In this document: in pieces, positions 9,229 to 18,639 of the stretch
Position numbering within the stretch: the first letter of the stretch is position 1
Layout: the number at the start of each line of letters is the position of its first letter
From: an uncultured Rhizobiaceae group bacterium
GTDB lineage: Bacteria > Pseudomonadota > Alphaproteobacteria > Rhizobiales > Rhizobiaceae
NCBI GenBank assembly: GCA_937951645.1
Contig: CALFBM010000037.1
Span: 1-38,749, forward strand
DNA length: 38,749 nt
Direction of reading: 5' to 3'
Translations under genes and position numbers: made by a program
Notes under the pieces: model-generated
Told to the model about the DNA's origin: nothing
What the model saw: only the letters and a program-made list of their open reading frames with translations
Databases searched by the model: none

Positions 9229-9549
9229 TTATGCTGCGCCATTGATCCAGTCAACCAAAGCACTTTTTGGCTTGCCACCAACTTGCATCGCAGCAGGTTC
9301 GCCATCTTTGAAGATAAGAAGCGTAGGGATTGAACGCACTCCGTATTGGGCAGCAAGATCAGGGTTTTCATCAATGTTGATTTTAGTGATCTTTACTTTT
9401 CCTTCCATCTCGTCAGAAATTTCTTCAAGGCTTGGGCCAATCGCTTTACAAGGACCACACCATTCAGCCCAGAAATCCACAACAACAGGAATATCTGAAC
9501 CCAATACATCTGACTGGAAATTATCTGCATCTATTTTTTGTGTAGCCAT
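9229..9549 (-). CDS. trxA: Thioredoxin TrxA
   Basis: Small cytoplasmic dithiol oxidoreductase of 106 residues, usual length. The active site is WCGPC (Cys31 and Cys34), preceded by VVVDFWAE. The cis-Pro motif is [12 protein letters not shown], and the buried Asp is in VDFWAE. AAGGA lies just upstream of the ATG. It is downstream of addA on the same strand with a 94-nt gap, so it may have its own promoter. The addA-trxA-folC neighbourhood is common in Rhizobiales. Confidence 0.97.
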   Translation of the reverse strand: MATQKIDADNFQSDVLGSDIPVVVDFWAEWCGPCKAIGPSLEEISDEMEGKVKITKINIDENPDLAAQYGVRSIPTLLIFKDGEPAAMQVGGKPKSALVDWINGAA

Positions 9550-9643
9550 TATAAGCTTCCTTATTATTTGTGTTCGTAAAACTTACGACTCGTTTCTAAC
9601 TTGCCTTAAAGGTAAGAACGCAACCTGCCAACGTCAAGATGTC

Positions 9644-12600
9644 TTAGCGGTTCTTAATTGCATCAAGGGCCCTATCCAGGGTTTCATTCGGAATTATCAT
9701 TAAATCAGGCGCTTGCGTCCACAATAATGCCGACACAATTTTTTTAGACGGGTAAATACGCTCAACCAAATCACGATAAAGTGCTAGTTGTGTGATGTAT
9801 TCTTCAGGAGTTTCCTCAATATTTCTTGGGATATACCGATTGGTTTTATAATCCAGTATGGTGACGTGACCATCAGAAACAATCAAACGGTCTATCTGAC
9901 CCGTTACGAGCATGCTGCCGGAATTTATATCCAATCTTCCAGCAAGAGAAACTTCTGCACGCGCCTCTCCTCTAAATATAGTTTTAAAACGATCATCGGA
10001 AAAAATATTAAAGACGCTCTTTATAATTTCAGAACACTGCTTGGCTGATAATCCAGGCCAGGCTTTCTCAAGATAGTCAGTTGCAAGTGATAAACGGTTT
10101 TCAGGTAATATATCCGATAGCACTTCCAATAATTTATGGGTCGCATTACCTCTTTGAATCGCAATAGAATTATCCTCAACCCTTGTTTCAAATTTTAAGG
10201 TTTCATTTGTAATGGTATCGTGATCAATCAAGGCATACGCGCCAGATGGTGTGAGGGGGCGTGGGAGTGGTGGATCAGATTTGGCAGGCTGAAATAGCCA
10301 ATCGGGAATATTGCCTGTATGCGAGCTCGAGGAATCTTTTTCAATAGTTATTGTAGAAGTGATAGGCGGTTGTGCTTTGGAAACCCAGCGTAAGCCGGTA
10401 ATTTCACCAGTTTCATTTGTGATTTGAGTTGCGGTTTCAGCCAAGGCATCTTCAACCATTTTGTGCCAATAAGCATGTTTTGGTTCAGTTGTTCCACGAA
10501 AACCACATACGACAAGACGGTCAGCTGCACGGGTCATGCCAACATATAAAAGCCGCCTGTATTCTGCTTCTGCAGCTTCACTGATTAGGGCCGTACTTTT
10601 GCGCGTGGCTTCTATATGTTTGTTTTTGCTCGTGAGCCAAAGGTATCCATTCTGGTATGGATTATTATTGATTTCCAAAATTTCAGGTCTGTGTTTTTCG
10701 CTCCAGGCCGCCCCACAGTGATCAACCAGAAATACAACTCTTGCTTCAAGGCCTTTTGAGGAATGTACTGTGAGTATACGAACCTCGTCGCGTTCCAGTT
10801 CCACTTCACGTTTAATGACGGGTTCAGCTTTGGCAAGTTCAGTAATAAAAGTCTCAAGGCCACCATTTCGATCATTGGTGAAAGACAGTGTTTCATCCAA
10901 AAATGAATCAAGCACATCTTCTGCTTCCATGCCAAGACGGCTTAAGATTTTCTTGCGCCCTTCCATTTTACCAAGAAGATATGCATAAAAATCAAACACA
11001 CTTGCAGAGCGCCCAACTGCAAAAATCTTCTCAAGGCGTTTGATAATCAAGGAAGCTATTTCAGATTTTGCATGTGATTTGTCTTCTGCTATCGCAATAA
11101 TCTGTTCATGGAGGCTGGTGTCCCCACGGTAATGCGCAAGTTCGAACAATGTATCTTCATCAATATTAAAAAATACACTCTTAAGAACGCAAGCAAGGGA
11201 TAAATCATCCTCTGGCAGAAGCACCACACGCCCTATTGCAAGTAAATCTTCTATCGCCACATGATCTGTCAATGTCAGACGGTCAGCGCCCGCAATGGCC
11301 AAGCCCTTGTCTTTCATCGTACGGGTGAAAGCAGTTAGAAAACGATCCCGCTTGCGTACCAGTACAAGAATATCACCGAAGGCCAAGGGTTTTTCCATAC
11401 CAGGCAGTTTTTGGCCTACCCATTCTTTAATTGAGTCAGCAATTTTGCTTGCCAAAAGAATTGCAGGATCATCTGCAGGCTTCTTGTCAACAGGATCAAG
11501 CCAGCTTTCTGTTTGCTCAATCTTCTCTTGTACGAACAATGGCCAGACCTGGACTTCACCCGGATGCGTACTTCGCACTGCATCATGGACTGGCCTTTCT
11601 TCTGATTGGGTAAGTCCCGTGAGGTTTTCTGGGTGTGAAAAAACCGTATCAACTGCGTGTAGAACATCTTGTGTTGAGCGAAATGAAAGTTCCAGACGCC
11701 CGGCATGAAATGTCTTGCCGGCTTCATTAACGCGTTTTTTAAGGTATTTTTCCTGTCGATCAAACTCACTGGGCTCAGCGCCCTGAAAAGAGAAAATAGA
11801 CTGCTTCTCGTCACCTACCACAAAAACAGTGCGGTTTAGATTTGCTGCCGTTTCGCCTGAGTAAAAATCTTCTGTTACCGCATTGATAATTTCCCACTGT
11901 TTGGGAGATGTATCTTGCGCTTCATCAACCAGAAGGTGATCAATACCGCGATCAAGTCTGTAGCGTATCCAGTCCCTGATATCAGCGCGTGTTAAAAGAT
12001 TGGCGCATTTTTCAATCTGATCATCAAAGTCAATAACACCACGTTGCCGCTTCATGTTTTCATAAAGTTGTAGAACTGACTCTGCAATCCTGAAGAGATG
12101 ACAAGAGTTTTCCAAAAGTTCAATTGTGTTGATTTTTTCAATTGCAGCTATCAGATAATGGGCTATTGAAATAAGTGTATCAGCTGCAGTTGGAATTTTA
12201 TTTTTAACAAAATTGGTTGCAATGGTTTTTTCAGCTTTAGGCTCATTTTTGGCAGTAAGTACGGCCTTTTTAATGGTTTCAAAAGTAATTTCCGGCGCTT
12301 TATTTTCAACAAGAACTTGTAAGGCATTTGCTAATAAAAGATCAGTTTTTTTATCACTATTTGCTGCTTGCTCTGCAATTGAAGTGATACCTTTACAGTT
12401 ACTGAGGATATCCAGAACGGTCTGGTTGTAAATTTGTTCAGGCGTATCATCCAGGGTTATGCCAAGCGTCGCATATAGTGGCTTCAATGCATTTTTAACA
12501 TCCCCTTTTGTCCAGCCAAGAAAGTCTTGCCGGATTGAAATGATTGCATTAAGGCCATCTTCTATAGTGCTATCTGTAGCGTATGGAATTAGCTTTGCAT

Positions 12601-13123
12601 AATGTAATGCCGCTTCACTTGAGTTGCCCCCCAAAACTTGCGCCCTGGCTTGAGAGAGCATATTGGCTTGTTCAATTTCCTGAAGGGCCTCAAAATGTCC
12701 AGGCACATTTGCCTCAAGTGGGAATTGATGCAGGAGTGATTCACAAAAAGCATGAATTGTTTGTATCTTAAGTCCACCTGGCGTATCGAGCGCCAAGGCA
12801 AAAAGCTGTCGTGCCTTGGTTCTCAGTTTTGGGGTTGGATGTTGGTTTGATGTATTTAAAATTTCCGCATCAAGCTTTGCATCTTCCATCATGGTCCAGT
12901 TGGCAAGTGTACTGAAAACACGGTTTTTCATGTTTGCAGCAGCAGCTTTTGTAAACGTCAGACAGAGGATTTTATCAGGTGCATTACCTGCGAGCATAAG
13001 ACGAATAACCCGCTGTGTCAGAACGTGGGTTTTTCCAGAACCGGCATTTGCCGAAACCCATGCAGAGTTTTTCGGATTGGAAGAAGCATATTGTTGTTCA
13101 AGGGTAGAGGAAGGAATGTTCAT
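9644..13123 (-). CDS. addA: Double-strand break repair helicase-nuclease AddA
   Basis: Large subunit (1159 residues) of the AddAB helicase-nuclease that resects double-strand DNA ends before RecA loading. The superfamily 1 (UvrD-like) helicase has Walker A SANAGSGKTHVLTQR (about 24-38) and Walker B LLVDEAQDTSPKQWE (about 394-408). Motif III follows as VGDEKQSIFSFQGA, then a later LTVHSSKGLEARVVFLVD and RLLYVGMTRAADRL. The RecB-family PD-(D/E)xK nuclease at the C-terminus shows GNATHKLLEVL and VTILDYKTNR (about 1085-1095). The ATG overlaps the addB stop (ATGA), so the two are translationally coupled. Length and motif set are typical of alphaproteobacterial AddA; no frame disruption is seen. 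Confidence 0.96.
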   Translation of the reverse strand: MNIPSSTLEQQYASSNPKNSAWVSANAGSGKTHVLTQRVIRLMLAGNAPDKILCLTFTKAAAANMKNRVFSTLANWTMMEDAKLDAEILNTSNQHPTPKLRTKARQLFALALDTPGGLKIQTIHAFCESLLHQFPLEANVPGHFEALQEIEQANMLSQARAQVLGGNSSEAALHYAKLIPYATDSTIEDGLNAIISIRQDFLGWTKGDVKNALKPLYATLGITLDDTPEQIYNQTVLDILSNCKGITSIAEQAANSDKKTDLLLANALQVLVENKAPEITFETIKKAVLTAKNEPKAEKTIATNFVKNKIPTAADTLISIAHYLIAAIEKINTIELLENSCHLFRIAESVLQLYENMKRQRGVIDFDDQIEKCANLLTRADIRDWIRYRLDRGIDHLLVDEAQDTSPKQWEIINAVTEDFYSGETAANLNRTVFVVGDEKQSIFSFQGAEPSEFDRQEKYLKKRVNEAGKTFHAGRLELSFRSTQDVLHAVDTVFSHPENLTGLTQSEERPVHDAVRSTHPGEVQVWPLFVQEKIEQTESWLDPVDKKPADDPAILLASKIADSIKEWVGQKLPGMEKPLAFGDILVLVRKRDRFLTAFTRTMKDKGLAIAGADRLTLTDHVAIEDLLAIGRVVLLPEDDLSLACVLKSVFFNIDEDTLFELAHYRGDTSLHEQIIAIAEDKSHAKSEIASLIIKRLEKIFAVGRSASVFDFYAYLLGKMEGRKKILSRLGMEAEDVLDSFLDETLSFTNDRNGGLETFITELAKAEPVIKREVELERDEVRILTVHSSKGLEARVVFLVDHCGAAWSEKHRPEILEINNNPYQNGYLWLTSKNKHIEATRKSTALISEAAEAEYRRLLYVGMTRAADRLVVCGFRGTTEPKHAYWHKMVEDALAETATQITNETGEITGLRWVSKAQPPITSTITIEKDSSSSHTGNIPDWLFQPAKSDPPLPRPLTPSGAYALIDHDTITNETLKFETRVEDNSIAIQRGNATHKLLEVLSDILPENRLSLATDYLEKAWPGLSAKQCSEIIKSVFNIFSDDRFKTIFRGEARAEVSLAGRLDINSGSMLVTGQIDRLIVSDGHVTILDYKTNRYIPRNIEETPEEYITQLALYRDLVERIYPSKKIVSALLWTQAPDLMIIPNETLDRALDAIKNR

Positions 13124-16100
13124 GAAGCCTCCTCTTCATCATCGCCAAATGACCATTCCCTTGTTCTGGCAAGGTGATCGTAATCGCCCGAGATATCTCC
13201 ATCCTTAAAAGGAGCACGTCTTGATAAATAACCCTGTTCTTGAAACTGATATCCCTTGATAAGCTTCAATAGTTCTGCTTCAGCATTATTGATAATACCA
13301 TCAAGAGAATGGTCTTTACCGGTAATGGATTGAGCTTTGAACTCTGACCCTCTGCGCAAGCGCATATAGATTAAATCCTTGATGCCAGAAGGGTTTTCTA
13401 TATTAAATCCAGCTTGTTTTGCAATCAAGCCTTCAAGTGCCAGCTGTGGGGACAATGTTTGTGCCTGTTTGATGGAAGGACTTGTACCTGTTTTATAATC
13501 AATAATATGAAGCGCACCATTATCCATAACATCAATACGGTCAGCACGGGCACGTAACTTGAAAGTATCATTTGCCAGTTTTATAGAGCCTTCAATTTCG
13601 CAAAGTGTCTCGGAAATTTTTTGCTTGAGGTGATATTTGTCTTCCCATTCGATGTAGGCTTCCGCAATTTCGTGAAATCTTAACTGCCAGATATTTGAAA
13701 TATCCGCCGAGAGATTTTGCTCTTCGATATGTTCTTTCGAAAGTTTTTTTAAATAATCCAGACGTTCTTTTGCAGACATGGATTGATCTACACCTTCGAT
13801 GTAATCTTGCATGATTGCATGATACAGTGTCCCTTTGAGTAGAGGGTCGGGGTCTCGTTCCAGTGGATCAACTGGTTGAAGTTTTAAAATACGTTTAGCA
13901 TAAAGCGCGTAAGGATCACGTATCCAGGTTTCAATATCCGTAACAGCAAGTGAGGATGGGCGTGATGTAACAGGTGGAGTTGGATTGGGTCGCTCAGCCC
14001 GTTTGTTCTCATTACTGCTTTTATCCAAAATATCTGCATATTGAAGATATAGATTACCGCGCTTTTGCAAAGCCTTGGTTTGCTCTTCTCCGATAAGTGC
14101 TGATAATCGCTGTATCCAGCGTGAGGCAACTGTAGGAGATTTGTCAACGCGGGATGAGCGTGAGAGAAAAACTTCCCCTTTGCCCATCAATTGCTGGAAA
14201 TCATGTGCTGACAAGCCTGTTCTGCGTTCTGGTGAAGACATGCCAAGTTCTTGGCGCATCAAGCGGTTGAGAAAAGCATCGTTGCGTGTTGTCTGTGGCC
14301 ATGTTCCTTCATTCAAACCTGCAAGAATAATACGGTCATGTTCTAGCAGGCGCACTTCCAGTGGACCATAAATATGTAGCCTTGGATGCGTATTGCCGCG
14401 TGGTCGGGTAACGATGCTTTTCAGGATCGCATCAAATACGGAAGAAAAATCTTGCGGGTTGACCAGGAACAGGTTTTCGTCCATTGCCAGCACATCTTCA
14501 AAAAGGTTTTTTAGCTCCCTTGCACCCTCACCGTTTAGAATTTTTGAGCTACCTTGATGGTCACTTGAGAGAATTTCTGCTGCATTGGCAATCTTCAGGA
14601 AGAAAACTTCAAGTGATATTTTACTTTCGGTTTTTGCCAGTTTCATTAAAGGTTCAAAGACAGCATCAAGATGTGAAGCGTAATCAAGTAGTTTTTGCCA
14701 ATCGTCTTCCTTAAGTTGCCTGATATAAGGTGAGACATATTTTGCACCATCTAGTTGAACTCTGCGGTTTTGAATTAATCTCTTAAAATCACCTGGAACA
14801 GGTTTGTTAATAACGCCTCTCAGCGCTACCAGTTCAAAAGTGCGCGCCAGCCTTTGTGCCTCTTCGTTTGAAGAGCCAACAAGACAAAGTGGATGTTTGA
14901 GAAGGGCAGCAAGTGTTGAATTTTGAAATGAAGTGAAGCAGATTTGTGAAACTTGACGCAAGAAAAGTGCTGCCTCAGAATTTTTAAGCGGCGCTCCGCC
15001 TGTATCATCAACAATAATGTTGTAGCGCTGTAACTCCACTGAAACGCGCCTGGCCAGGTTTCTATCAGGTGTAATAAGTGCTGCAGTTTTTTGACTGTCG
15101 GTTAAAACCTCACGCATGGCAATCGCAATTGCCAAGGCTTCTTGTCGTTCATTGCCTGCTTCAATAAGGGAAATTTTTGAAAGTGCGTCTTTTATTTTTT
15201 CAGTGTTAAATTTTTTACTCTGTGAAATCCAGTTTGCTGTAAAACTTGAAGGGGCAAGGGCCATTCCAAGTAACACCTGACGATAACTGCCTGGTTCTGT
15301 TGTATTACCAAGCTCGATGACATTTTCACGGTTGATATTCAAACCTTGAAGTAATTGTGCAAGGCCGAATTGTGGATGCGTTTCCAGTGTTGTTTGATTT
15401 TCACCCTTTGCCTCAGTCAAGGCCTGCCATTCAAGTTCAGAAATGGATTTATCAAGGCCGGGCAGGACTACGGCACCATTTTCGAGGCCAGCGACAGCGC
15501 GCAGTAATCTTCTTGTTGATGCAACAGAGCCTGTAGAACCTGCTACAATGACAGGACCTTCGTTTTTGCCCGATAAATAAAATTTGGTACGTAACTCCAG
15601 AAGTTTTGCAGCTCGTTCAGCAGGATCCAGCAAGCCCTTTGAATTCAAATGATCGGGCCAAACTTCCATGATGATGTTCAGGAAGGTTGTGGTAAGTTTC
15701 CACCATTCAGCGTGATTATCCGGAACAATATTACGAACCGCGGACCATTCAATTTCTTCCTGGGTTATTTGACTCAGTAAAATGCTTAAATCCTGAGCAA
15801 GCAAAATAGCATCGGCACGTGAAGATGGAATGATAATGTCTTCATCTTTATAAATGCGTCTGGTTTCTTCCTCCATCGCATCGACCCAGTATTGAATTAA
15901 ATTCGCCAGTTGAAGAGTACGTTCTAGTGGTTTGATTTCTTCACCAGGTTGTCCAAAGTGGCTGGAGTCTGGAGAAATACCAAAATCCTCATCACCAACA
16001 TCGCCAAGTGTTTTAATATTGGGAAGTAAAAGCGCTTCTTCATCATAGACACTCATGAAAGCAGTAGACAGTGCCCTTGCTGCGCGTCTGTTTGGCACAA

Positions 16101-16275
16101 AAATGGTAGCAGATGAAAGTAGCAATGGATTATCGCGTGGAGAAAATCCGTTAATCAATGATCCATCAAGAAGGCTTTTTACAAGAACCTGCAGAAAGTT
16201 ACATTCTGCAGGAATCGAATAAATATTCGATAGTAAAGTCTTGCTGGTTTTTGAAGGGTTTGAAATCTTTGGCAC
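13120..16275 (-). CDS. addB: Double-strand break repair protein AddB
   Basis: Second subunit (1051 residues) of AddAB. The N-terminal two thirds is an inactivated helicase-like region with ATIFVPNRRAARALSTAF near residue 55, VIVAGSTGSVASTRRLL, and HIYGPLEVRLLEHDRIILAG. The C-terminal PD-(D/E)xK nuclease has GTLYHAIMQDYIEG (about 817-830) and LHIIDYKTGTSP (about 922-933), so both Add nucleases look intact. Alphaproteobacterial AddB differs from the Gram-positive form; assignment rests on these motifs and on coupling to addA. It begins 31 nt after the murU stop. Confidence 0.94.
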   Translation of the reverse strand: MPKISNPSKTSKTLLSNIYSIPAECNFLQVLVKSLLDGSLINGFSPRDNPLLLSSATIFVPNRRAARALSTAFMSVYDEEALLLPNIKTLGDVGDEDFGISPDSSHFGQPGEEIKPLERTLQLANLIQYWVDAMEEETRRIYKDEDIIIPSSRADAILLAQDLSILLSQITQEEIEWSAVRNIVPDNHAEWWKLTTTFLNIIMEVWPDHLNSKGLLDPAERAAKLLELRTKFYLSGKNEGPVIVAGSTGSVASTRRLLRAVAGLENGAVVLPGLDKSISELEWQALTEAKGENQTTLETHPQFGLAQLLQGLNINRENVIELGNTTEPGSYRQVLLGMALAPSSFTANWISQSKKFNTEKIKDALSKISLIEAGNERQEALAIAIAMREVLTDSQKTAALITPDRNLARRVSVELQRYNIIVDDTGGAPLKNSEAALFLRQVSQICFTSFQNSTLAALLKHPLCLVGSSNEEAQRLARTFELVALRGVINKPVPGDFKRLIQNRRVQLDGAKYVSPYIRQLKEDDWQKLLDYASHLDAVFEPLMKLAKTESKISLEVFFLKIANAAEILSSDHQGSSKILNGEGARELKNLFEDVLAMDENLFLVNPQDFSSVFDAILKSIVTRPRGNTHPRLHIYGPLEVRLLEHDRIILAGLNEGTWPQTTRNDAFLNRLMRQELGMSSPERRTGLSAHDFQQLMGKGEVFLSRSSRVDKSPTVASRWIQRLSALIGEEQTKALQKRGNLYLQYADILDKSSNENKRAERPNPTPPVTSRPSSLAVTDIETWIRDPYALYAKRILKLQPVDPLERDPDPLLKGTLYHAIMQDYIEGVDQSMSAKERLDYLKKLSKEHIEEQNLSADISNIWQLRFHEIAEAYIEWEDKYHLKQKISETLCEIEGSIKLANDTFKLRARADRIDVMDNGALHIIDYKTGTSPSIKQAQTLSPQLALEGLIAKQAGFNIENPSGIKDLIYMRLRRGSEFKAQSITGKDHSLDGIINNAEAELLKLIKGYQFQEQGYLSRRAPFKDGDISGDYDHLARTREWSFGDDEEEAS

Positions 16276-16306
16276 TCCGAATAAAGTGCCTTTTGCCTAC
16301 AATTAG

Positions 16307-17062
16307 TCAAGCTGCACTTTTTGCAATTGCATCTTCTGCTTCATGTATAGAATCAGGTGTTCCAACATGAAGCCAAAGACCTTCAAGACGTAACCCAAAC
16401 AGCCGCTCCTGTTCAAGAGCCGCATCAAATTGTTTGTTAAGTGTAAAGGCACCGCTTGGGGCGTCATCGAAAACAGCGGGGTTTATGATTGCAGCGCCTG
16501 CGTAGGCAAAGGGGGCAATTTTCTTTTCCCCGCGCCGCATCAGGCGTCCATCAGCGTCCATACTGAAATCACCCTTGGAGCCAAATCCAACCGCATTTGC
16601 CATACTCGCCAATAGTAACATGATGTCCATTTCATCACGATTCCAGAATTCCGCCATTCTATTCAGGTTTGGGCAATATCCTTCAACCCAAAAAGAATCT
16701 GCATTAATCAGATAAAATGGATCCTGACCCAAATGAGGTAAGGCATTCGCAATACCCCCCCCAGAATCAAGCAGTTCTTTGCGCTCATCTGAAATAATAA
16801 TTTTCAGGTCTTTGCGTTTGGTAAGGTGGTTTTCAATCTGATCAGCGTGATAGTGAACATTGATAATAACTTCTTCAACATTGGCTTTCACCAAGGCATC
16901 AAGGCCGTGATCAAGTAGTGTTTTACCATAAACCTTGACCAAGGGTTTGGGAATTTTATCTGTGATAGGCCGCATTCTCTTGCCTAGGCCGGCAGCCAAT
17001 AGCATTGCTTTCTTGGGTCCTGTATTTGGTGGCCTATGCGCAATTATATTTGTTTCTTGCAT
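16307..17062 (-). CDS. murU: Nucleotidyltransferase, MurU-like (MurNAc-1-phosphate uridylyltransferase)
   Basis: A 251-residue sugar-phosphate nucleotidyltransferase. AMLLAAGLGKRMRPITDKIPKPLVKV (about 19-44) is the G-x-G-x-R-nucleotide-binding signature with the trailing PKPL. INADSFW near residue 122 is the metal-binding Asp motif, and WLHVGTPDSIHEAE near the end is typical of MurU/RmlA-like proteins. In Pseudomonas, MurU makes UDP-MurNAc from MurNAc-1-phosphate supplied by the AmgK kinase, bypassing fosfomycin-sensitive MurA. An AmgK-like domain lies directly upstream here, supporting the same pathway. The MurU substrate is inferred from that pairing; other sugar-1-phosphates remain possible. 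Confidence 0.78.
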   Translation of the reverse strand: MQETNIIAHRPPNTGPKKAMLLAAGLGKRMRPITDKIPKPLVKVYGKTLLDHGLDALVKANVEEVIINVHYHADQIENHLTKRKDLKIIISDERKELLDSGGGIANALPHLGQDPFYLINADSFWVEGYCPNLNRMAEFWNRDEMDIMLLLASMANAVGFGSKGDFSMDADGRLMRRGEKKIAPFAYAGAAIINPAVFDDAPSGAFTLNKQFDAALEQERLFGLRLEGLWLHVGTPDSIHEAEDAIAKSAA

Positions 17063-17141
17063 CTTTAGCTCCTGCGCCGGTCGTCCCTGTTTTCCGGCAT
17101 CTTAAATCAATTTTTTCATGTCAGTTAATGCTGATTGTTTG

Positions 17142-18635
17142 TTACAGTTTTATTACATTTTCTAGCCAGTTTGCATATTCACTCAAGGCCGGATGTTTTA
17201 AGTTGCGTTGTAAATATTGCTGAATGCGTGGCAGGTGTTTCAAGTAAGCCGGTTTTCCGTCACGCTCGTTTAAGCGAATAAAGATACCCAGTATTTTTGT
17301 CGCTCTTTGCGCGGCCATGATTGAATAACTTAAGCGAAAGCTTTCTGCATCAAATGTTGGATTTCTGGCTTCTCGAAGTTTTATATAATGATCAACCAAC
17401 CCTGTTTCCAATTCTTCGCTCACGTCCACACGGGCATCTTGGGCAAGTGACGCAACATCATAAGCTGCAGGCCCAATTACCGCATCCTGAAAGTCAATAA
17501 CGCCAATACGGTCTGTTCCGGATTTTTTTTCTCGCCATAGGATATTTGGAGAATGATAATCGCGCATAACAAGACTCTGTTCTTGTTGCTGGATGATTTG
17601 TGCGTATTGTTGCCAAATTCTTAAAAATGCTTCTGCATCAGCAGCTTTTATTTCCGAGCCTGATTGAGAAGGTGCATACCATTGGAGCAGTAAATCAACC
17701 TCGATGAGTATTGCTTGTTCATCATAAGAGGGAATTACGTAGGGTTCGCCGGATTTAAGATTTATATTGGGTTTAAATTGACATTCATGAAATGCTGCAA
17801 GAAATTCCACAGCTACCATATAGCGCTCAGTAATTGGTGTTCTGTTGCCGTCAATAATTCCCTCATCACCAAAATGCTCAATTAGTAAAATGCCATTTTT
17901 CAAATCCTGGGCTTTAATCTCTGGTGCGCAAAAATGCTTTGCCCTTATTAATTCATCAATGGCTACAAAGGCTGTTACGTCTTCTGCCAGATGCGCGATT
18001 TTACTATAAGGTTTGCCACCTTTGATTGGAGAGCCATCTGGTAGGGCTGGCGCATTCATCAATAAAAGCTGTTCGTTTTCACTTGTTATGAGTTCATAAC
18101 TGCGAGTAGATGCATCCCCCATCAATGGACTACGTATTATATTTTCAAATGGGGTGGCTTCCAAAAACTCCCTGATCAAAAGACTACGTTTTATACGACT
18201 TATTAAGTCCGGGTTACCAGAAACAGAAAGCTTGCGAACAGTCTCATCTTCTTCCGAGAACTTGATATGTATCGCTTCTTGAGGTATTTCGTCAAAACAT
18301 TGTTCTGGCCATTCCATGACAGCACAGCCAGTTTCAAGGGCGTCTTCCCAGCCGAGTTCTTCAAGCTCATCCATGCCGCAGATACGGTATAAATCAAAAT
18401 GAGCAATATTCGGAGAAGTTTCATATGTTTGACAAAGTGTATAAGTGGGGCTTGGCACTTCAAAATTTTCGTCATGAGCCAAATGCCGAATAATTCCACG
18501 TGCCAAAACACTTTTACCCAAGCCAAGATTTCCAGATAGGCAAAGAAAATCGCCAGTTTTCAAAACCATTGCAATATCTTTACCCAGCCGAGCAGTCTCA
18601 AGTTCGCTGTTGGTTGTTATTAGCAAAGGTTCCAT
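17142..18635 (-). CDS. tsaE: Fusion of TsaE (t6A ATPase) and AmgK-like aminoglycoside-phosphotransferase-family kinase
   Basis: A 497-residue two-domain protein. Residues about 1-150 are TsaE, the ATPase of the tRNA threonylcarbamoyladenosine (t6A) complex. They show Walker A SGNLGLGKSVLARGI (canonical GDLGAGKT, here with Asn and Leu changes), VPSPTYTL, HFDLYRI and VMEWPEQ. Residues about 165-497 are an APH/choline-kinase-like fold with GDASTRSY (glycine loop), LVMRDYHSPNILW (catalytic-loop Asp and Asn) and GVIDFQDAVIGPAAYDVASL (metal-binding Asp). The second domain matches the anomeric sugar kinase AmgK, the partner of MurU, whose gene follows 79 nt downstream. Such TsaE-APH fusions are, from memory, annotated widely in Rhizobiales. 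It starts 4 nt after the divL stop. Confidence 0.88.
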   Translation of the reverse strand: MEPLLITTNSELETARLGKDIAMVLKTGDFLCLSGNLGLGKSVLARGIIRHLAHDENFEVPSPTYTLCQTYETSPNIAHFDLYRICGMDELEELGWEDALETGCAVMEWPEQCFDEIPQEAIHIKFSEEDETVRKLSVSGNPDLISRIKRSLLIREFLEATPFENIIRSPLMGDASTRSYELITSENEQLLLMNAPALPDGSPIKGGKPYSKIAHLAEDVTAFVAIDELIRAKHFCAPEIKAQDLKNGILLIEHFGDEGIIDGNRTPITERYMVAVEFLAAFHECQFKPNINLKSGEPYVIPSYDEQAILIEVDLLLQWYAPSQSGSEIKAADAEAFLRIWQQYAQIIQQQEQSLVMRDYHSPNILWREKKSGTDRIGVIDFQDAVIGPAAYDVASLAQDARVDVSEELETGLVDHYIKLREARNPTFDAESFRLSYSIMAAQRATKILGIFIRLNERDGKPAYLKHLPRIQQYLQRNLKHPALSEYANWLENVIKL

Positions 18636-18639
18636 TGAA

